DNA of 64,000 bases from Bacteroidia bacterium (GTDB lineage: Bacteria > Bacteroidota > Bacteroidia > B-17B0 > Aurantibacillaceae). The DNA lies in NCBI GenBank assembly GCA_016787445.1, contig JAEUTQ010000076.1, forward strand, positions 1 through 64,000, written 5' to 3'. Positions within the stretch are counted from its first letter, which is position 1. The number at the start of each line of letters is the position of its first letter. The notes under the pieces were generated by a model, which was not told the origin of the DNA, searched no databases, and saw nothing but the letters and a program-made list of their open reading frames with translations. A program made the position numbers and the translations under genes. This document shows, piece after piece, positions 9,398-18,105 of this stretch.

Positions 9398-9861
9398 TAC
9401 TTTTTCTTTTTGTCTTCAGGGTCTTTTTCAAAGGCCTTTTTAAAGTTCAACATGTTTTGCATTACACCCCACGGGCTCACGTTTCTGTCGCCGTCTTCGC
9501 GTATGCGTCCTTGTATGGCGTGCGCTAATTGCACAAAATGTTTTTTGTTGTATTTCAATAAAGCTTGTTCGGCTTTTTCATCACCGTTAATGATATTGGC
9601 ACAAGCGGCCCAATCAAAATATTTATTGTCTATTAAAAATTTAAAGGCTTTGCTGTCTTCCCAAATGGTATTCACAAAAGCGGCGAGTTCAAAAAATTTG
9701 CCGTCAATTAAATATTTAAAGGCATGCTTATCGTCGCGCACCGCGTCTAAGGTAGCGATGAGTTCTTTGTAATTGTTTTCAATGAGCCAATTGCTGGCAG
9801 CAGTATCATTCAATACATGCTTGGTAAACTGATTAATAACAAATGGGCTGTACTCTTTCAT
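9397..9861 (-). CDS. Protein of four tandem 25-residue helical repeats, unknown function
   Basis: From the ATG at 9861 the protein has 154 residues. A longer reading to 9918 starts with TTG inside the likely promoter, so it was rejected. Residues ~15-115 are four back-to-back 25-residue units: NDTAASNWLIENNYKELIATL, DDKHAFKYLIDGKFFELAAFV, EDSKAFKFLIDNKYFDWAACA and GDEKAEQALLKYNKKHFVQLA (each followed by about four more residues). Each looks like a short helix pair, suggesting an alpha-solenoid protein-binding scaffold. The tail is lysine-rich (DPEDKKKK). The downstream 76-residue gene is coupled by TAATG overlap. No known family recognised. Confidence 0.75.
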   Translation of the reverse strand: MKEYSPFVINQFTKHVLNDTAASNWLIENNYKELIATLDAVRDDKHAFKYLIDGKFFELAAFVNTIWEDSKAFKFLIDNKYFDWAACANIINGDEKAEQALLKYNKKHFVQLAHAIQGRIREDGDRNVSPWGVMQNMLNFKKAFEKDPEDKKKK

Positions 9862-9915
9862 GGCTTTTATATCTGTAAATTTAAGATATTTTGAATTGAG
9901 ATGAATAGTATTAGG

Positions 9916-9923
9916 CAAAATTA
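9916..9923 (-). promoter_or_regulatory. Candidate -7 element (TAATTTTG) for the 25-residue-repeat gene
   Basis: On the minus strand TAATTTTG fits the Bacteroidota -7 consensus TAnnTTTG. It lies about 55 bp before the ATG at 9861, leaving a 5' leader of roughly 45 nt. No clear -33 element was found. Confidence 0.45.
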
Positions 9924-9963
9924 CCCTTATAATTCGATCTGAAATGAAAAAACCACATGCTAA

Positions 9964-10044
9964 TTCCGGCCACTTATAAAGCCGGAACTGTAATTTGTAA
10001 GGCTATTACTACCGGCAGCCTTTTTAAAGCTAAAAGATTAGCTT
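9964..10044. other. Three consecutive stem-loops in a divergent intergenic region
   Basis: TTCCGGC/GCCGGAA (9964-9970 with 9981-9987), AAGGCT/AGCCTT followed by five T (9999-10004 with 10017-10022), and AAGCTAA/TTAGCTT (10027-10033 with 10038-10044). All three stems are perfect. The second has the shape of a weak plus-strand terminator. They sit between divergent promoters, so they could be a small RNA, a terminator for readthrough, or protein-binding sites. Confidence 0.5.
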
Positions 10045-10052
10045 AATTTTTA

Positions 10053-10060
10053 TATTTTTG
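10053..10060 (+). promoter_or_regulatory. Candidate -7 element (TATTTTTG) for the T9SS protein gene
   Basis: TATTTTTG fits TAnnTTTG and lies 36 bp before the preferred ATG at 10097. It overlaps the TTG at 10058 that would otherwise open the frame, which argues against that upstream start. Confidence 0.45.
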
Positions 10061-10096
10061 GTTAAGCCGCTAATGTTAAGATTAAAAATTAAAAAC

Positions 10097-12163
10097 ATGG
10101 ATAAAAGAATTGCTTTCATAATCGTCTTAGGTGTATTTAATTCACTTTTTTCTCAAACTGATTTGCCTTCGGTTCGTGGATTCAGAAAGAACAATAATAT
10201 CCATCGAAATATAAACGAGTCAGGAACGCAAGTTTCAACTATTAAAAAGGACATTTATACAGTTGCCAATACCAATAAAACCTCGGCTGTTTCCGCTCTA
10301 AGATTTACAGGTTCAATGAATGCTTTTGGAGTTTTAGTTTCTGAATCAAAGCCTTTAAATTATTATCCGGCATTAAACGCGGTTACATTTATTCATCGTA
10401 AAAGTCTTACCTATACGCCAACTTCGAATGGTAATTCAGGCAGCATCGTAGGTATGTATACTACAAATAATGGTACTACGTGGGATTCAACCTGTATTTG
10501 GGCGAGTGGTTCTGATTTAGCACGCTATCCGCAGGGAGGTTTGTACAATCCGCTTGGAAATACAAATGTCAATAATGCCTATATGTTAGGAATGGGGCCT
10601 GTTACCAATGGTACTACCTGGACAGGTAATTGGTATGCGAGTAAGCATTTATTTGTTGGTGGAACAGCTACACCCGGGATGGACCAGCAAGTCTTTTTGA
10701 ATGGGAGTTCATCCATTAAAAAACATCATTTTTCCAGATATTCATTTACGAGTATCGAGGGTGGTTTGGTTCGTTCAATGGCTACCATACTGAATGATCC
10801 GGATGCGACAACATTATCAGCTTACGGTGTGCGGGGTGCGGCAATGGTGAAGGGGCAGTTTAATGCAGGTGCTTTTGTTTGGAGTGTTGATAGTTTTATT
10901 CCGCCTGTTGAAACAAACATACCGGGTAATTATAAATATTTGAATGAAACTGCACTTCAGGCTTGGAATACCAGCGGAACAGTTGGTTATGTGGTAATGT
11001 TGGGGGTTAGAACAGGTGGTACAATTGGCATGAGAAGTTATCAGCCTATTGTGTATAAAACTACTAATAGCGGTGCAAGTTGGACTTTGTTGCCGGCGAA
11101 TGATTTCACTACCGGATGGTATACTCAATTAATGAATAGAATATGGCCTATTACAACTTCTTCTACCACTAAAATTCCCTATTTTTCTACAAATGAAGGT
11201 TGGGATGTAACGGTAGATTTTAGTGATAATTTGCATATCGCTTGTACAGTTTTAGGAGCCTATAGTTCTCATATGGATTCCTTGGATTATAATTACGCTT
11301 TTGGTACGCAACAATATGATTATCCATATACAGGTTCATTCCGTTACCCAACTATTTATGATTTTCGTACAGGATCTTCCGGTGGTTGGCAATATGTTAT
11401 AGTGGATTCAATGGGAACAGAAGGACCCTCAGGAATATCAGGCAATCCGGGATATAATTCAAATGTATGGATTGATGGAAGTGGGGGAAAATTAGATTTA
11501 TCTGCCCGCATTCAAATGAGTAAAAGCTCAGATGGTAAAAAAATTATTTATACCTGGACAGAATCAGACAGTACAATTGTTGGATTGAAATGGAATATTT
11601 ATCCGGATATTCAAATGAAGGGAATTGATTTTTCAATTGGTTTTCTGACACCAAGAATTAATGTAAGCTCCGGTGTTGCGAAAGCTGATTATCAATCTTA
11701 TTTTCATTATACCAGTCCTGTCGCCATTGGTAATTCTTCAGTTTCACTAGAGGTGCCACTTACAATTTCCCATAATTTTGTTAATGACGGGGGCATACCG
11801 GTTGATCATTATTATCTAAAGGGCGCTTCGATAGCAGCGGGTAGTTTTAGTGTCTATGCTTGTCCATTCATAGGTACTTGTGCGGGAATTAAAGAAGACA
11901 GTAATAATTTATTATCTGACTTGTTAACCGCACCTAATCCAACGAATGATTTGATGATGATTAAATTCAATTCAGCTTCAAGTGAAATGATCACGATTAA
12001 TGTAATGGATATATCCGGCAGAATTATTAAAGAAATAAATTTTAGTCCGGTAATAGGTGAAAACGAAATTAAAATTCAAACAGAGGAATTATCTCAAGGA
12101 ATGTATCTACTGAATGTTAGCTCATCCAAAGAAAACCGTACCGTAAGAATAATTAAGAATTAA
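10097..12163 (+). CDS. T9SS type A sorting-domain secreted protein with BNR-like repeats
   Basis: A 688-residue secreted protein when started at MDKRIAFIIVLGVFNSLFSQ, a good signal peptide; an in-frame TTG at 10058 lies in the promoter. The body has sialidase/BNR-like Asp-box turns (TTNNGTTWDST near 135, TTNSGASWTLLP near 320) consistent with a beta-propeller, but no glycosidase active site is evident. The last ~75 residues (TAPNPTNDLMMIKF to the LSQGMYLLNVSS tail) are a T9SS type A sorting domain, so it should be exported and surface-attached. It converges on the TonB receptor gene, the stops overlapping by four bases. Function unknown. Confidence 0.8.
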   Translation: MDKRIAFIIVLGVFNSLFSQTDLPSVRGFRKNNNIHRNINESGTQVSTIKKDIYTVANTNKTSAVSALRFTGSMNAFGVLVSESKPLNYYPALNAVTFIHRKSLTYTPTSNGNSGSIVGMYTTNNGTTWDSTCIWASGSDLARYPQGGLYNPLGNTNVNNAYMLGMGPVTNGTTWTGNWYASKHLFVGGTATPGMDQQVFLNGSSSIKKHHFSRYSFTSIEGGLVRSMATILNDPDATTLSAYGVRGAAMVKGQFNAGAFVWSVDSFIPPVETNIPGNYKYLNETALQAWNTSGTVGYVVMLGVRTGGTIGMRSYQPIVYKTTNSGASWTLLPANDFTTGWYTQLMNRIWPITTSSTTKIPYFSTNEGWDVTVDFSDNLHIACTVLGAYSSHMDSLDYNYAFGTQQYDYPYTGSFRYPTIYDFRTGSSGGWQYVIVDSMGTEGPSGISGNPGYNSNVWIDGSGGKLDLSARIQMSKSSDGKKIIYTWTESDSTIVGLKWNIYPDIQMKGIDFSIGFLTPRINVSSGVAKADYQSYFHYTSPVAIGNSSVSLEVPLTISHNFVNDGGIPVDHYYLKGASIAAGSFSVYACPFIGTCAGIKEDSNNLLSDLLTAPNPTNDLMMIKFNSASSEMITINVMDISGRIIKEINFSPVIGENEIKIQTEELSQGMYLLNVSSSKENRTVRIIKN

Positions 12164-14667
12164 AATCTCACCTGTAATTTCACATTGAGCATTCGGTTGG
12201 TGAGGTAATTTGGCACAGCATACTGGCGCGCGGTTACGTCTTTCACCCAGGTATAAGAAACGGTGTTGTTTACACCTAATAAGTTCAATACTTCTACATT
12301 CAACCACATGGATTTTACGTGGTTCATGAAGTTCTTGGATTTAAATTCCCTATCTTCTTTTAAAATGTTGTAAGCAAAACCTACGTCTACACGTCGGTAA
12401 GGCGGCATTCTGAAAATTTGCTGGTAACGTAAGTGGTTAGGCGGACCAAAAGGTAAACCACTACCGAAAATTAAATTCAAATTCATTTTTAATGCGGGAT
12501 ACTTTGGTAAATAATCCTGGAAGAATAAACTGAAAGTAGCTAATTGGTCTGTCGGGCGCGGTATAAATCCCGGATCAATTTTAGTACTGTCAACCGCCAC
12601 CTGATCGAAGCTGTAGCCTTTTACAATTTCTTCTCCCTCTTTGTTGTAATACTTGTAATGAATGTTGTCTTTGGAGTATTCATAGGTTCTTAATAATCCT
12701 AAGGAAGCCCAGCTTTCTACGCCTTTCACAAATTCACCGTTCACACGGAAGTCGATACCTGTTGCGTAACCTCTGGTGTTGTTATTGGCGAAATAACGTA
12801 CGCGCACGTTGTCGATTTCATACGTCACTAAATTCCGCAAATCTTTAAAATACGCGGCTACCATGAATTTAAACGGACGACGCCACGCCGAGAAATTGTA
12901 ATCGCTGCTTAGCACCACGTGAATGGATTGCTGTGCTTTTAAATTGGTATTGAGTGTTCCGTCGAGTCCACGCAACTCACGGTAAAACGGCGGCTGATAA
13001 TAATAACCTCCAGATAACTTGAAAATGAAATCACGTTTCCAATTCGGTTTGTAAGCTAAGGTTACGCGAGGTGAAACCACAAATTGATTATTAAGTGTCC
13101 AGTAATTTCCGCGCACACCGCCGGTGAAAGTGAGGGTAGAGGAATCGCGGAATGTTTTATTGTGAATGTACTCGATGTATTCCATCACACGGCTGCTGTT
13201 GATATTGATTTTGCTTTTGTATACATCTGTTAAATTAATTTCGGTTGGACTATACGGATTCACATAATCTGCCGAGTCAATCATTTTCCATTCGCTGAGT
13301 TTATCCTGAATGAATTCCTGCTGATAACGTACGCCCCACAAAAATTCGTTATTCTTTTTTAAATATTTGGTGCCTTTGTGCTCGATGGTGTACACTTGCG
13401 CTTCCAGTGTATTACGACCGTTATTAATAAATGTTCCAATCCCGCGGTTAAAAGCTACCTGCCCGAAATCATCCTGCCCGAAATCCGCTTCCAATTGATC
13501 AATGTAATATTGTCCTTGCACCGTGTACAATTCCTCTTCTTTGGTTCTGTAACCCGAAGCAATGAGTTTTAATTTGAGGGTTTTATTAGGAAGGTAGGTG
13601 GTAGAAACACCGGTCATATAGGTGTTGTATTGCATCACTTCACGTCCGTCAAAAAACACTTTAAAGCTTACGGCGTTGTTCACGGTTCCAAAAGTAGTTT
13701 CGCGGTTAGCAGGTATCACTAAGTATTGATTGTTGGCGACATTGGTAAGCCACTCGACCGTTAGTTTGGGATTGATGTTAAAAGTGAAGAACGATTGTAT
13801 ATCGTAAAAACGCGGACGGTATTCACCTTTAGTGTCGATGCTTTTTAAAATGTAAGCATTGCTGCGGTAACGCGAACCAATTGACCAAGCCACTAATCTG
13901 TTTTTGGAAATTCCTTCGAGGTGTAAGCCTCCACCCAATAAACTTCCGGAAACTGAGCCACCGAATTTCGTAGGTTTGCGGTACGTTATATCCAGCACCG
14001 ACGACATTTTATCGCCGTACTTCGCTTCAAATCCACCTGCCGAGAAATTAATATTGCTCACCATATCCGGATTCGCAAAACTCAATCCTTCCTGTTGTCC
14101 GCTGCGCACCAAAAACGGACGGTACACTTCAATATCGTTAACGTAAACAAGGTTCTCATCGAAATTTCCGCCGCGCACCGAGTAGCTGCTGCTTAATTCG
14201 TTATTGCTGCTCACACCCATTTGGGTTTTAATTAAATCTTCGATGCTACCGCCTGCTGTAGGTAATTGATAAAATAATTTCGGGTCGATGCGTGTAATTT
14301 CCTGCACACGGTTTTCTCCAACTACGGTTACAGTGGTCATTTCGTTTTTAAACTGCAGTGTAGGGGAGTAAGTGAGATTTTCGCCGGGCTTTACATTAAT
14401 CTTATGATTGATTTGTTTGAAATTGATGTTATAGAAAGCGATGGTTAAATCGGTATTGCTTGCTACCTCCAGTTTATAAAAACCCTTCGCATCAGAGATG
14501 GTGGTGTTTTTACCGTCTTCTAAAATGGCAATGGTGATGCCTTCAACAGGTTCGCCATCGTTGGTTTTAACGATACCGCTTACCGTTCCGTTTTGTGCTT
14601 TCAAAAAGCCCATGAGGCCAATCAGAAACAGACAGAAAAGGGCTTTATTTATACGGAGCAATATCAC
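12160..14667 (-). CDS. TonB-dependent outer-membrane receptor with carboxypeptidase-like N domain
   Basis: An 835-residue outer-membrane transporter. After the signal peptide (to LKAQ, ~25) comes a carboxypeptidase regulatory-like domain (~27-110, GTVSGIVKTNDGEPVEGITIAI). A plug domain follows (~120-235; SSSYSVRGGNFDENLVYVNDI, then GGFEAKYGDKMSSVLDI), then a ~600-residue barrel ending in the aromatic strand LNVKLQVRF. No SusD-like partner or substrate-processing gene is next to it, so the substrate is unknown. No ATG exists upstream of the signal peptide in frame; GTG at 14667 is the likely start, with TTG at 14661 as alternative. Confidence 0.9.
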   Translation of the reverse strand: MILLRINKALFCLFLIGLMGFLKAQNGTVSGIVKTNDGEPVEGITIAILEDGKNTTISDAKGFYKLEVASNTDLTIAFYNINFKQINHKINVKPGENLTYSPTLQFKNEMTTVTVVGENRVQEITRIDPKLFYQLPTAGGSIEDLIKTQMGVSSNNELSSSYSVRGGNFDENLVYVNDIEVYRPFLVRSGQQEGLSFANPDMVSNINFSAGGFEAKYGDKMSSVLDITYRKPTKFGGSVSGSLLGGGLHLEGISKNRLVAWSIGSRYRSNAYILKSIDTKGEYRPRFYDIQSFFTFNINPKLTVEWLTNVANNQYLVIPANRETTFGTVNNAVSFKVFFDGREVMQYNTYMTGVSTTYLPNKTLKLKLIASGYRTKEEELYTVQGQYYIDQLEADFGQDDFGQVAFNRGIGTFINNGRNTLEAQVYTIEHKGTKYLKKNNEFLWGVRYQQEFIQDKLSEWKMIDSADYVNPYSPTEINLTDVYKSKININSSRVMEYIEYIHNKTFRDSSTLTFTGGVRGNYWTLNNQFVVSPRVTLAYKPNWKRDFIFKLSGGYYYQPPFYRELRGLDGTLNTNLKAQQSIHVVLSSDYNFSAWRRPFKFMVAAYFKDLRNLVTYEIDNVRVRYFANNNTRGYATGIDFRVNGEFVKGVESWASLGLLRTYEYSKDNIHYKYYNKEGEEIVKGYSFDQVAVDSTKIDPGFIPRPTDQLATFSLFFQDYLPKYPALKMNLNLIFGSGLPFGPPNHLRYQQIFRMPPYRRVDVGFAYNILKEDREFKSKNFMNHVKSMWLNVEVLNLLGVNNTVSYTWVKDVTARQYAVPNYLTNRMLNVKLQVRF

Positions 14668-14756
14668 AGTTTTTGGAATTAACGAAAATAAGGAGATATT
14701 ATTATTTAAACCATTGTTTTTTTATTTTACTTACTGCCTTGGTATCAATTTTAGCG

Positions 14757-15184
14757 TTTTCTTTTCTTTGCCTGCCACGCAAAGAAAAGAAACAAAAGAA
14801 AAGTCACTGCTTCGCCTCCTCGTTTACCCATAACGCATTTTTCTGCTGAAAGCTAAGAACTCGCTACGCTCAAACAGCTTAGCTTTCTACGCAGATAAAA
14901 TGCTATGGGTCCCAAACTGCGGAGGCTGATGCGGTGGATTACGTTAATATCGTCTTTGAGGGTGTCTCCGAACGGAATATGGTAGAATATTGGGAGCGTA
15001 CTATTAAAACGGAGTAAAGTGCTAATCGGAGGGTTGATGCCGGGCAGCGATAGCGGGAAAATTGCCTTCAACGAGGCCTAAGCCGACGGCAATTTTAACC
15101 GTGGTTTGCGCCTGCCTCTTGCGCAAAATCGCCTTTCGGCATCAAGAGTTTTTTGGTTACTTTTTGGCGAACCAAAAAGTAACA
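14757..15184. repeat. Hairpin-rich, probably non-coding interspersed repeat element
   Basis: About 430 bp of GC-richer sequence made of nested and serial inverted repeats. A 14-bp stem TTTCTTTTCTTTGC/GCAAAGAAAAGAAA stands near the left end. A long imperfect inverted repeat runs about 14826-14860 against 14877-14911 (ACCCATA..GCATTTT..GAAAGCTAAG arms). Shorter stems are AAAATTGCC/GGCAATTTT and TTTGCGC/GCGCAAA. The right end is a 12-bp stem GTTACTTTTTGG/CCAAAAAGTAAC. It sits between a TonB receptor gene and recQ and encodes nothing convincing. I recall similar end motifs in intergenic repeats of other Bacteroidota genomes, but cannot verify this here. Confidence 0.6.
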
Positions 15185-15196
15185 TGAATAAATTCT

Positions 15197-15204
15197 TAGC
15201 TTTG
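15197..15204 (+). promoter_or_regulatory. Candidate -7 promoter element (TAGCTTTG) for recQ
   Basis: TAGCTTTG matches TAnnTTTG just right of the repeat element and would start transcription near 15210, about 20 nt before the proposed ATT start. No matching -33 element was seen. The TA of this element is also part of the in-frame stop TAG that limits the recQ frame. Confidence 0.45.
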
Positions 15205-15229
15205 TTACATCGAAGATTTAAGAGCAAAT

Positions 15230-17113
15230 ATTCACACCTTATTAAAAAAATACTGGGGCTTCGACTCTTTTCGTCCCTTACAGGAAGAAATTGTAAGCTC
15301 GGTGGTTAAAAAGCAAAACACCTTGGCTTTATTGCCAACCGGTGGAGGAAAATCATTGTGCTATCAGTTACCCGGTTTAGTTATGGGCGGCACAACATTA
15401 GTGATTTCGCCGCTCATTGCTTTAATGAATGATCAGGTGAGAGGCTTGAAGAAAAAAGGTATCTCCGCCGTGGCGATTAGTTCAGCTATGAATTACAAGG
15501 AAATTGAAATTGCTTTAACCAACGCCGCATTAGGACATGTACAGTTTTTGTATGTATCACCCGAGCGATTGGAAAATGAAGATTTCCGCATGAAGCTTTC
15601 GTATTTACCCATTACTTTAATTGCGGTAGATGAAGCGCATTGTATTTCTCAATGGGGTTATGATTTCCGTCCGAGTTACATGCAAATTGCTAAAGTAAAA
15701 GATTATTTCAGGGATATAAATATCATAGCGGTAACAGCGAGTGCTACGAAAGAAGTGCAGGAAGATATTTTGCAGAAGTTGGAAATTCCTAATGCCAAAG
15801 TGTTTCGTCAGTCGTTTGCGCGACCTAATTTGCGTTACATTGTGCAGTTGGAAGAAAATAAAACAGAGCGTCTCTTAAAAATCATACATAATGTGGGTGG
15901 CAGTGGCATTGTGTATGTAAAAAACAGAAAACGTACCGAGCAAATAGCCGCCGTATTAAATAAATTTAATGTTAAAGCCGATTTCTATCACGCGGGAATT
16001 AAAAATTCGGTTCGCTCCGAAAAGCAGGAAGCATGGATTAATAATAAGTTTCAAGTGATGGTTGCTACGAATGCATTCGGAATGGGTATCGATAAACCGG
16101 ATGTGCGTTTTGTGGTGAACTTAGATTTAACAGATAGTTTGGAATCGTATTTTCAGGAAGCGGGAAGAGGTGGACGTGACGGAAAAACGGCCTATGCCGT
16201 ATTGTTGTACACGAAGCGCGATGAAGAACAATTAAAAGAACACATGGAATTGTCGTTTCCAGAGCAGGAAATGATTCGAAATTGTTACAATGCCGTTTGT
16301 AATTATTATCAGATTGCGGTAGGAACAGGTTCAGGTTTAAGTGTGGATTTTAACATTGATGAAATTTGTAAACTCTATAACTTAAATGCGGTTACTTTAT
16401 ATAACAGTTTAAAATTTTTAGAGAAGGAAAATTATGTTTCTTTAATTGACGCGGGTTACGAACCGGGAAAAGTACACATCACTGCAGGCAAGGAAGATTT
16501 GTATAATTATCAGGTAAAATTCCCTAAGTATGAACCTGTACTCAAAGCTTTGATGCGCGGGTATGGCGGAATTTTAGAGCAGTATACCTACATCAACGAA
16601 AAGGACATTGCGTACCGAATCAAGAACACTATTCAATTTGTTACAGAGCAACTCGAGTTTTTGCATAGTCAGGAAATACTCTCGTACATCAAGCAAAGTG
16701 AATTGCCGAAATTAATTTTCCTGCAAAACCGGATTAATGCTAAGCATGTTGAATTTAATTTAAGTCATTATGCGTTTTTGAAAGAACGATTCCTTGAGAA
16801 AATGAATAAAGTCATTGAATACGCGAATCAAAAAGAAATTTGTCGCCAAACATTTTTGCTTAATTATTTTAATGAGCTAAGCGGAGATGCTTGCGGTTAT
16901 TGTGATGTGTGTTTAGCGCAAAAGAAAAATCCACCGTCAAAAGCCATTGAGACAGAAATTCTACATCATTTATCGGAGCAGACTTTACACATCGATCAGC
17001 TCAAAGAAAAATTAACGAAATACAATGATGAAGTGTGGGTAATGGCACTCAATAAGTTGTTGGAAGACGGTAAAGTGAAAATGAATGAGCAACGCCATTT
17101 GCGTTTAGCTTAA
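15230..17113 (+). CDS. recQ: RecQ-family ATP-dependent DNA helicase
   Basis: A 3'-5' DNA helicase for recombinational repair. The frame encodes motif 0 (YWGFDSFRPLQEEI), Walker A (LPTGGGKS), the DEAH box (AVDEAHCISQWG), motif VI (QEAGRGGRDG), the RecQ-Ct zinc cluster (CRQTF..CGYCDVC) and a winged-helix region. There is no HRDC domain, as in short Bacteroidota RecQs. The first GTG (15302) would cut off motif 0, yet the frame from the stop at 15197-15199 to motif 0 has no ATG, GTG or TTG. ATT at 15230 is chosen because it gives ~627 residues, about the expected length and N terminus; ATC at 15209 is the alternative. Confidence 0.85.
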   Translation: MHTLLKKYWGFDSFRPLQEEIVSSVVKKQNTLALLPTGGGKSLCYQLPGLVMGGTTLVISPLIALMNDQVRGLKKKGISAVAISSAMNYKEIEIALTNAALGHVQFLYVSPERLENEDFRMKLSYLPITLIAVDEAHCISQWGYDFRPSYMQIAKVKDYFRDINIIAVTASATKEVQEDILQKLEIPNAKVFRQSFARPNLRYIVQLEENKTERLLKIIHNVGGSGIVYVKNRKRTEQIAAVLNKFNVKADFYHAGIKNSVRSEKQEAWINNKFQVMVATNAFGMGIDKPDVRFVVNLDLTDSLESYFQEAGRGGRDGKTAYAVLLYTKRDEEQLKEHMELSFPEQEMIRNCYNAVCNYYQIAVGTGSGLSVDFNIDEICKLYNLNAVTLYNSLKFLEKENYVSLIDAGYEPGKVHITAGKEDLYNYQVKFPKYEPVLKALMRGYGGILEQYTYINEKDIAYRIKNTIQFVTEQLEFLHSQEILSYIKQSELPKLIFLQNRINAKHVEFNLSHYAFLKERFLEKMNKVIEYANQKEICRQTFLLNYFNELSGDACGYCDVCLAQKKNPPSKAIETEILHHLSEQTLHIDQLKEKLTKYNDEVWVMALNKLLEDGKVKMNEQRHLRLA

Positions 17114-17121
17114 TTTTAACA

Positions 17122-17154
17122 TTTGATTTATTTAGCACTAATTTTCTATCTTTG
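17122..17154 (+). promoter_or_regulatory. Bacteroidota-type promoter of the DUF2911 gene
   Basis: TTTG at 17122-17125, a 21-bp spacer, then TATCTTTG at 17147-17154. Both boxes and the spacing fit the Bacteroidota primary sigma consensus. The 5' leader would be about 45 nt. Confidence 0.75.
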
Positions 17155-17204
17155 AAAACAATCAATTCATTTAATTGTTATAAACAAAACCTAAAAAATA
17201 AATT

Positions 17205-18059
17205 ATGCTATTCAACAAATTCAAAACATTAACAGGAGCATTGGCCATCGCGGTAATGACTACAACATCAGTAAACGCGCAATTAAAAACACCGGCTCCA
17301 AGTCCTTTACAAACATTAAAGCAAGCTTTTGCATTATCGGATATTACGATTGAGTATTCTCGTCCGAGTGCAAAAGGTCGTGTGGTTTACGGTGATGTAG
17401 TGCCATTCGGAAAAGTATGGCGCACCGGTGCTAATTCATCTACAAAAATTACATTTGGCGAAGATGTAAAAGTAGAAGGTATGGATTTAAAAGCCGGAAC
17501 TTACGCGTTATATTCTGTTCCTAACAAAGACAGCTGGGATTTAATGTTCTATAAAGATTTAACCTTAGGTGGTGATGTGGCGAATTACAAAAAAGAAAAT
17601 GAAGTTTTAAAAATCACAGTGAAGCCAAGCGCTTTAACCGAGAAGGTTGAGACTTTCGCCATCAATGTAGCCGAAATGACTGCAAATACTGCTGCCATCG
17701 AATTAGTGTGGGAAAAAACACGCGTAGCATTTAAGGTAACTGCTGAAATCGACAGCAAAATCATGAAGACGATTGAGAACACGATCATTAAGGATAATCG
17801 TCCGTACTTTGCTGCCGCTTCATATTACTATGAAAACGATAAAGATTTAAAATTAGCTGGGGAGTGGGTTGATAAAGCGATTGCTAACAATCCTAAAGCA
17901 TATTGGGTAGTTTTATTGAAAGCAAAAATCCAGTACAAAGCAAAAGATTTAAAAGGTGCAGCAGTAACTGCAGAGCAAGCTAAAACATTAGCAGCTGCTG
18001 ATCAGGATGACGCTTATGTAAAGCAAGCCGAAAAAATCATTGCAGATTGTAAAAAATAA
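17205..18059 (+). CDS. Exported DUF2911 domain protein
   Basis: A 284-residue exported protein. The signal peptide ends near VNAQ. Residues ~35-175 form the DUF2911 domain (ITIEYSRPSAKGRVVYGDVVPFGKVWRTGANSS-type start, then LKAGTYALYSVP). The C-terminal ~100 residues look like TPR-type helices (AASYYYENDKDLKLAGEWVDKAI). DUF2911 is widespread in Bacteroidota but has no defined function. It has its own promoter and terminator, so it is monocistronic. Confidence 0.88.
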   Translation: MLFNKFKTLTGALAIAVMTTTSVNAQLKTPAPSPLQTLKQAFALSDITIEYSRPSAKGRVVYGDVVPFGKVWRTGANSSTKITFGEDVKVEGMDLKAGTYALYSVPNKDSWDLMFYKDLTLGGDVANYKKENEVLKITVKPSALTEKVETFAINVAEMTANTAAIELVWEKTRVAFKVTAEIDSKIMKTIENTIIKDNRPYFAAASYYYENDKDLKLAGEWVDKAIANNPKAYWVVLLKAKIQYKAKDLKGAAVTAEQAKTLAAADQDDAYVKQAEKIIADCKK

Positions 18060-18080
18060 TCTCAAACAATTCAAAAAAGA

Positions 18081-18105
18081 ATCCCGCCTTTAAGCGGGAT
18101 TTTTT
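18081..18105. terminator. Bidirectional rho-independent terminator
   Basis: ATCCCGC / GCGGGAT (18081-18087 with 18094-18100) and a six-base loop, followed by T5 on the plus strand and preceded by an A-run that supplies T on the minus strand. It separates the convergent DUF2911 and symporter genes. The symporter stop codon (18090-18092) lies inside the hairpin loop region. Confidence 0.85.

Noticed and set aside
9862-9918. TTG-started N-terminal extension of the 25-residue repeat protein
   Set aside because: TTG overlaps the likely -7 box on the minus strand; ATG at 9861 gives a compact protein.
10058-10096. Upstream TTG start for the T9SS protein
   Set aside because: It lies within the TATTTTTG promoter box and would bury the signal peptide; ATG at 10097 fits better.
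14853-15071. 72-residue minus-strand ORF within the repeat element
   Set aside because: Composition and frame follow from the inverted repeats; no start context, no recognised domain, and the element looks non-coding.
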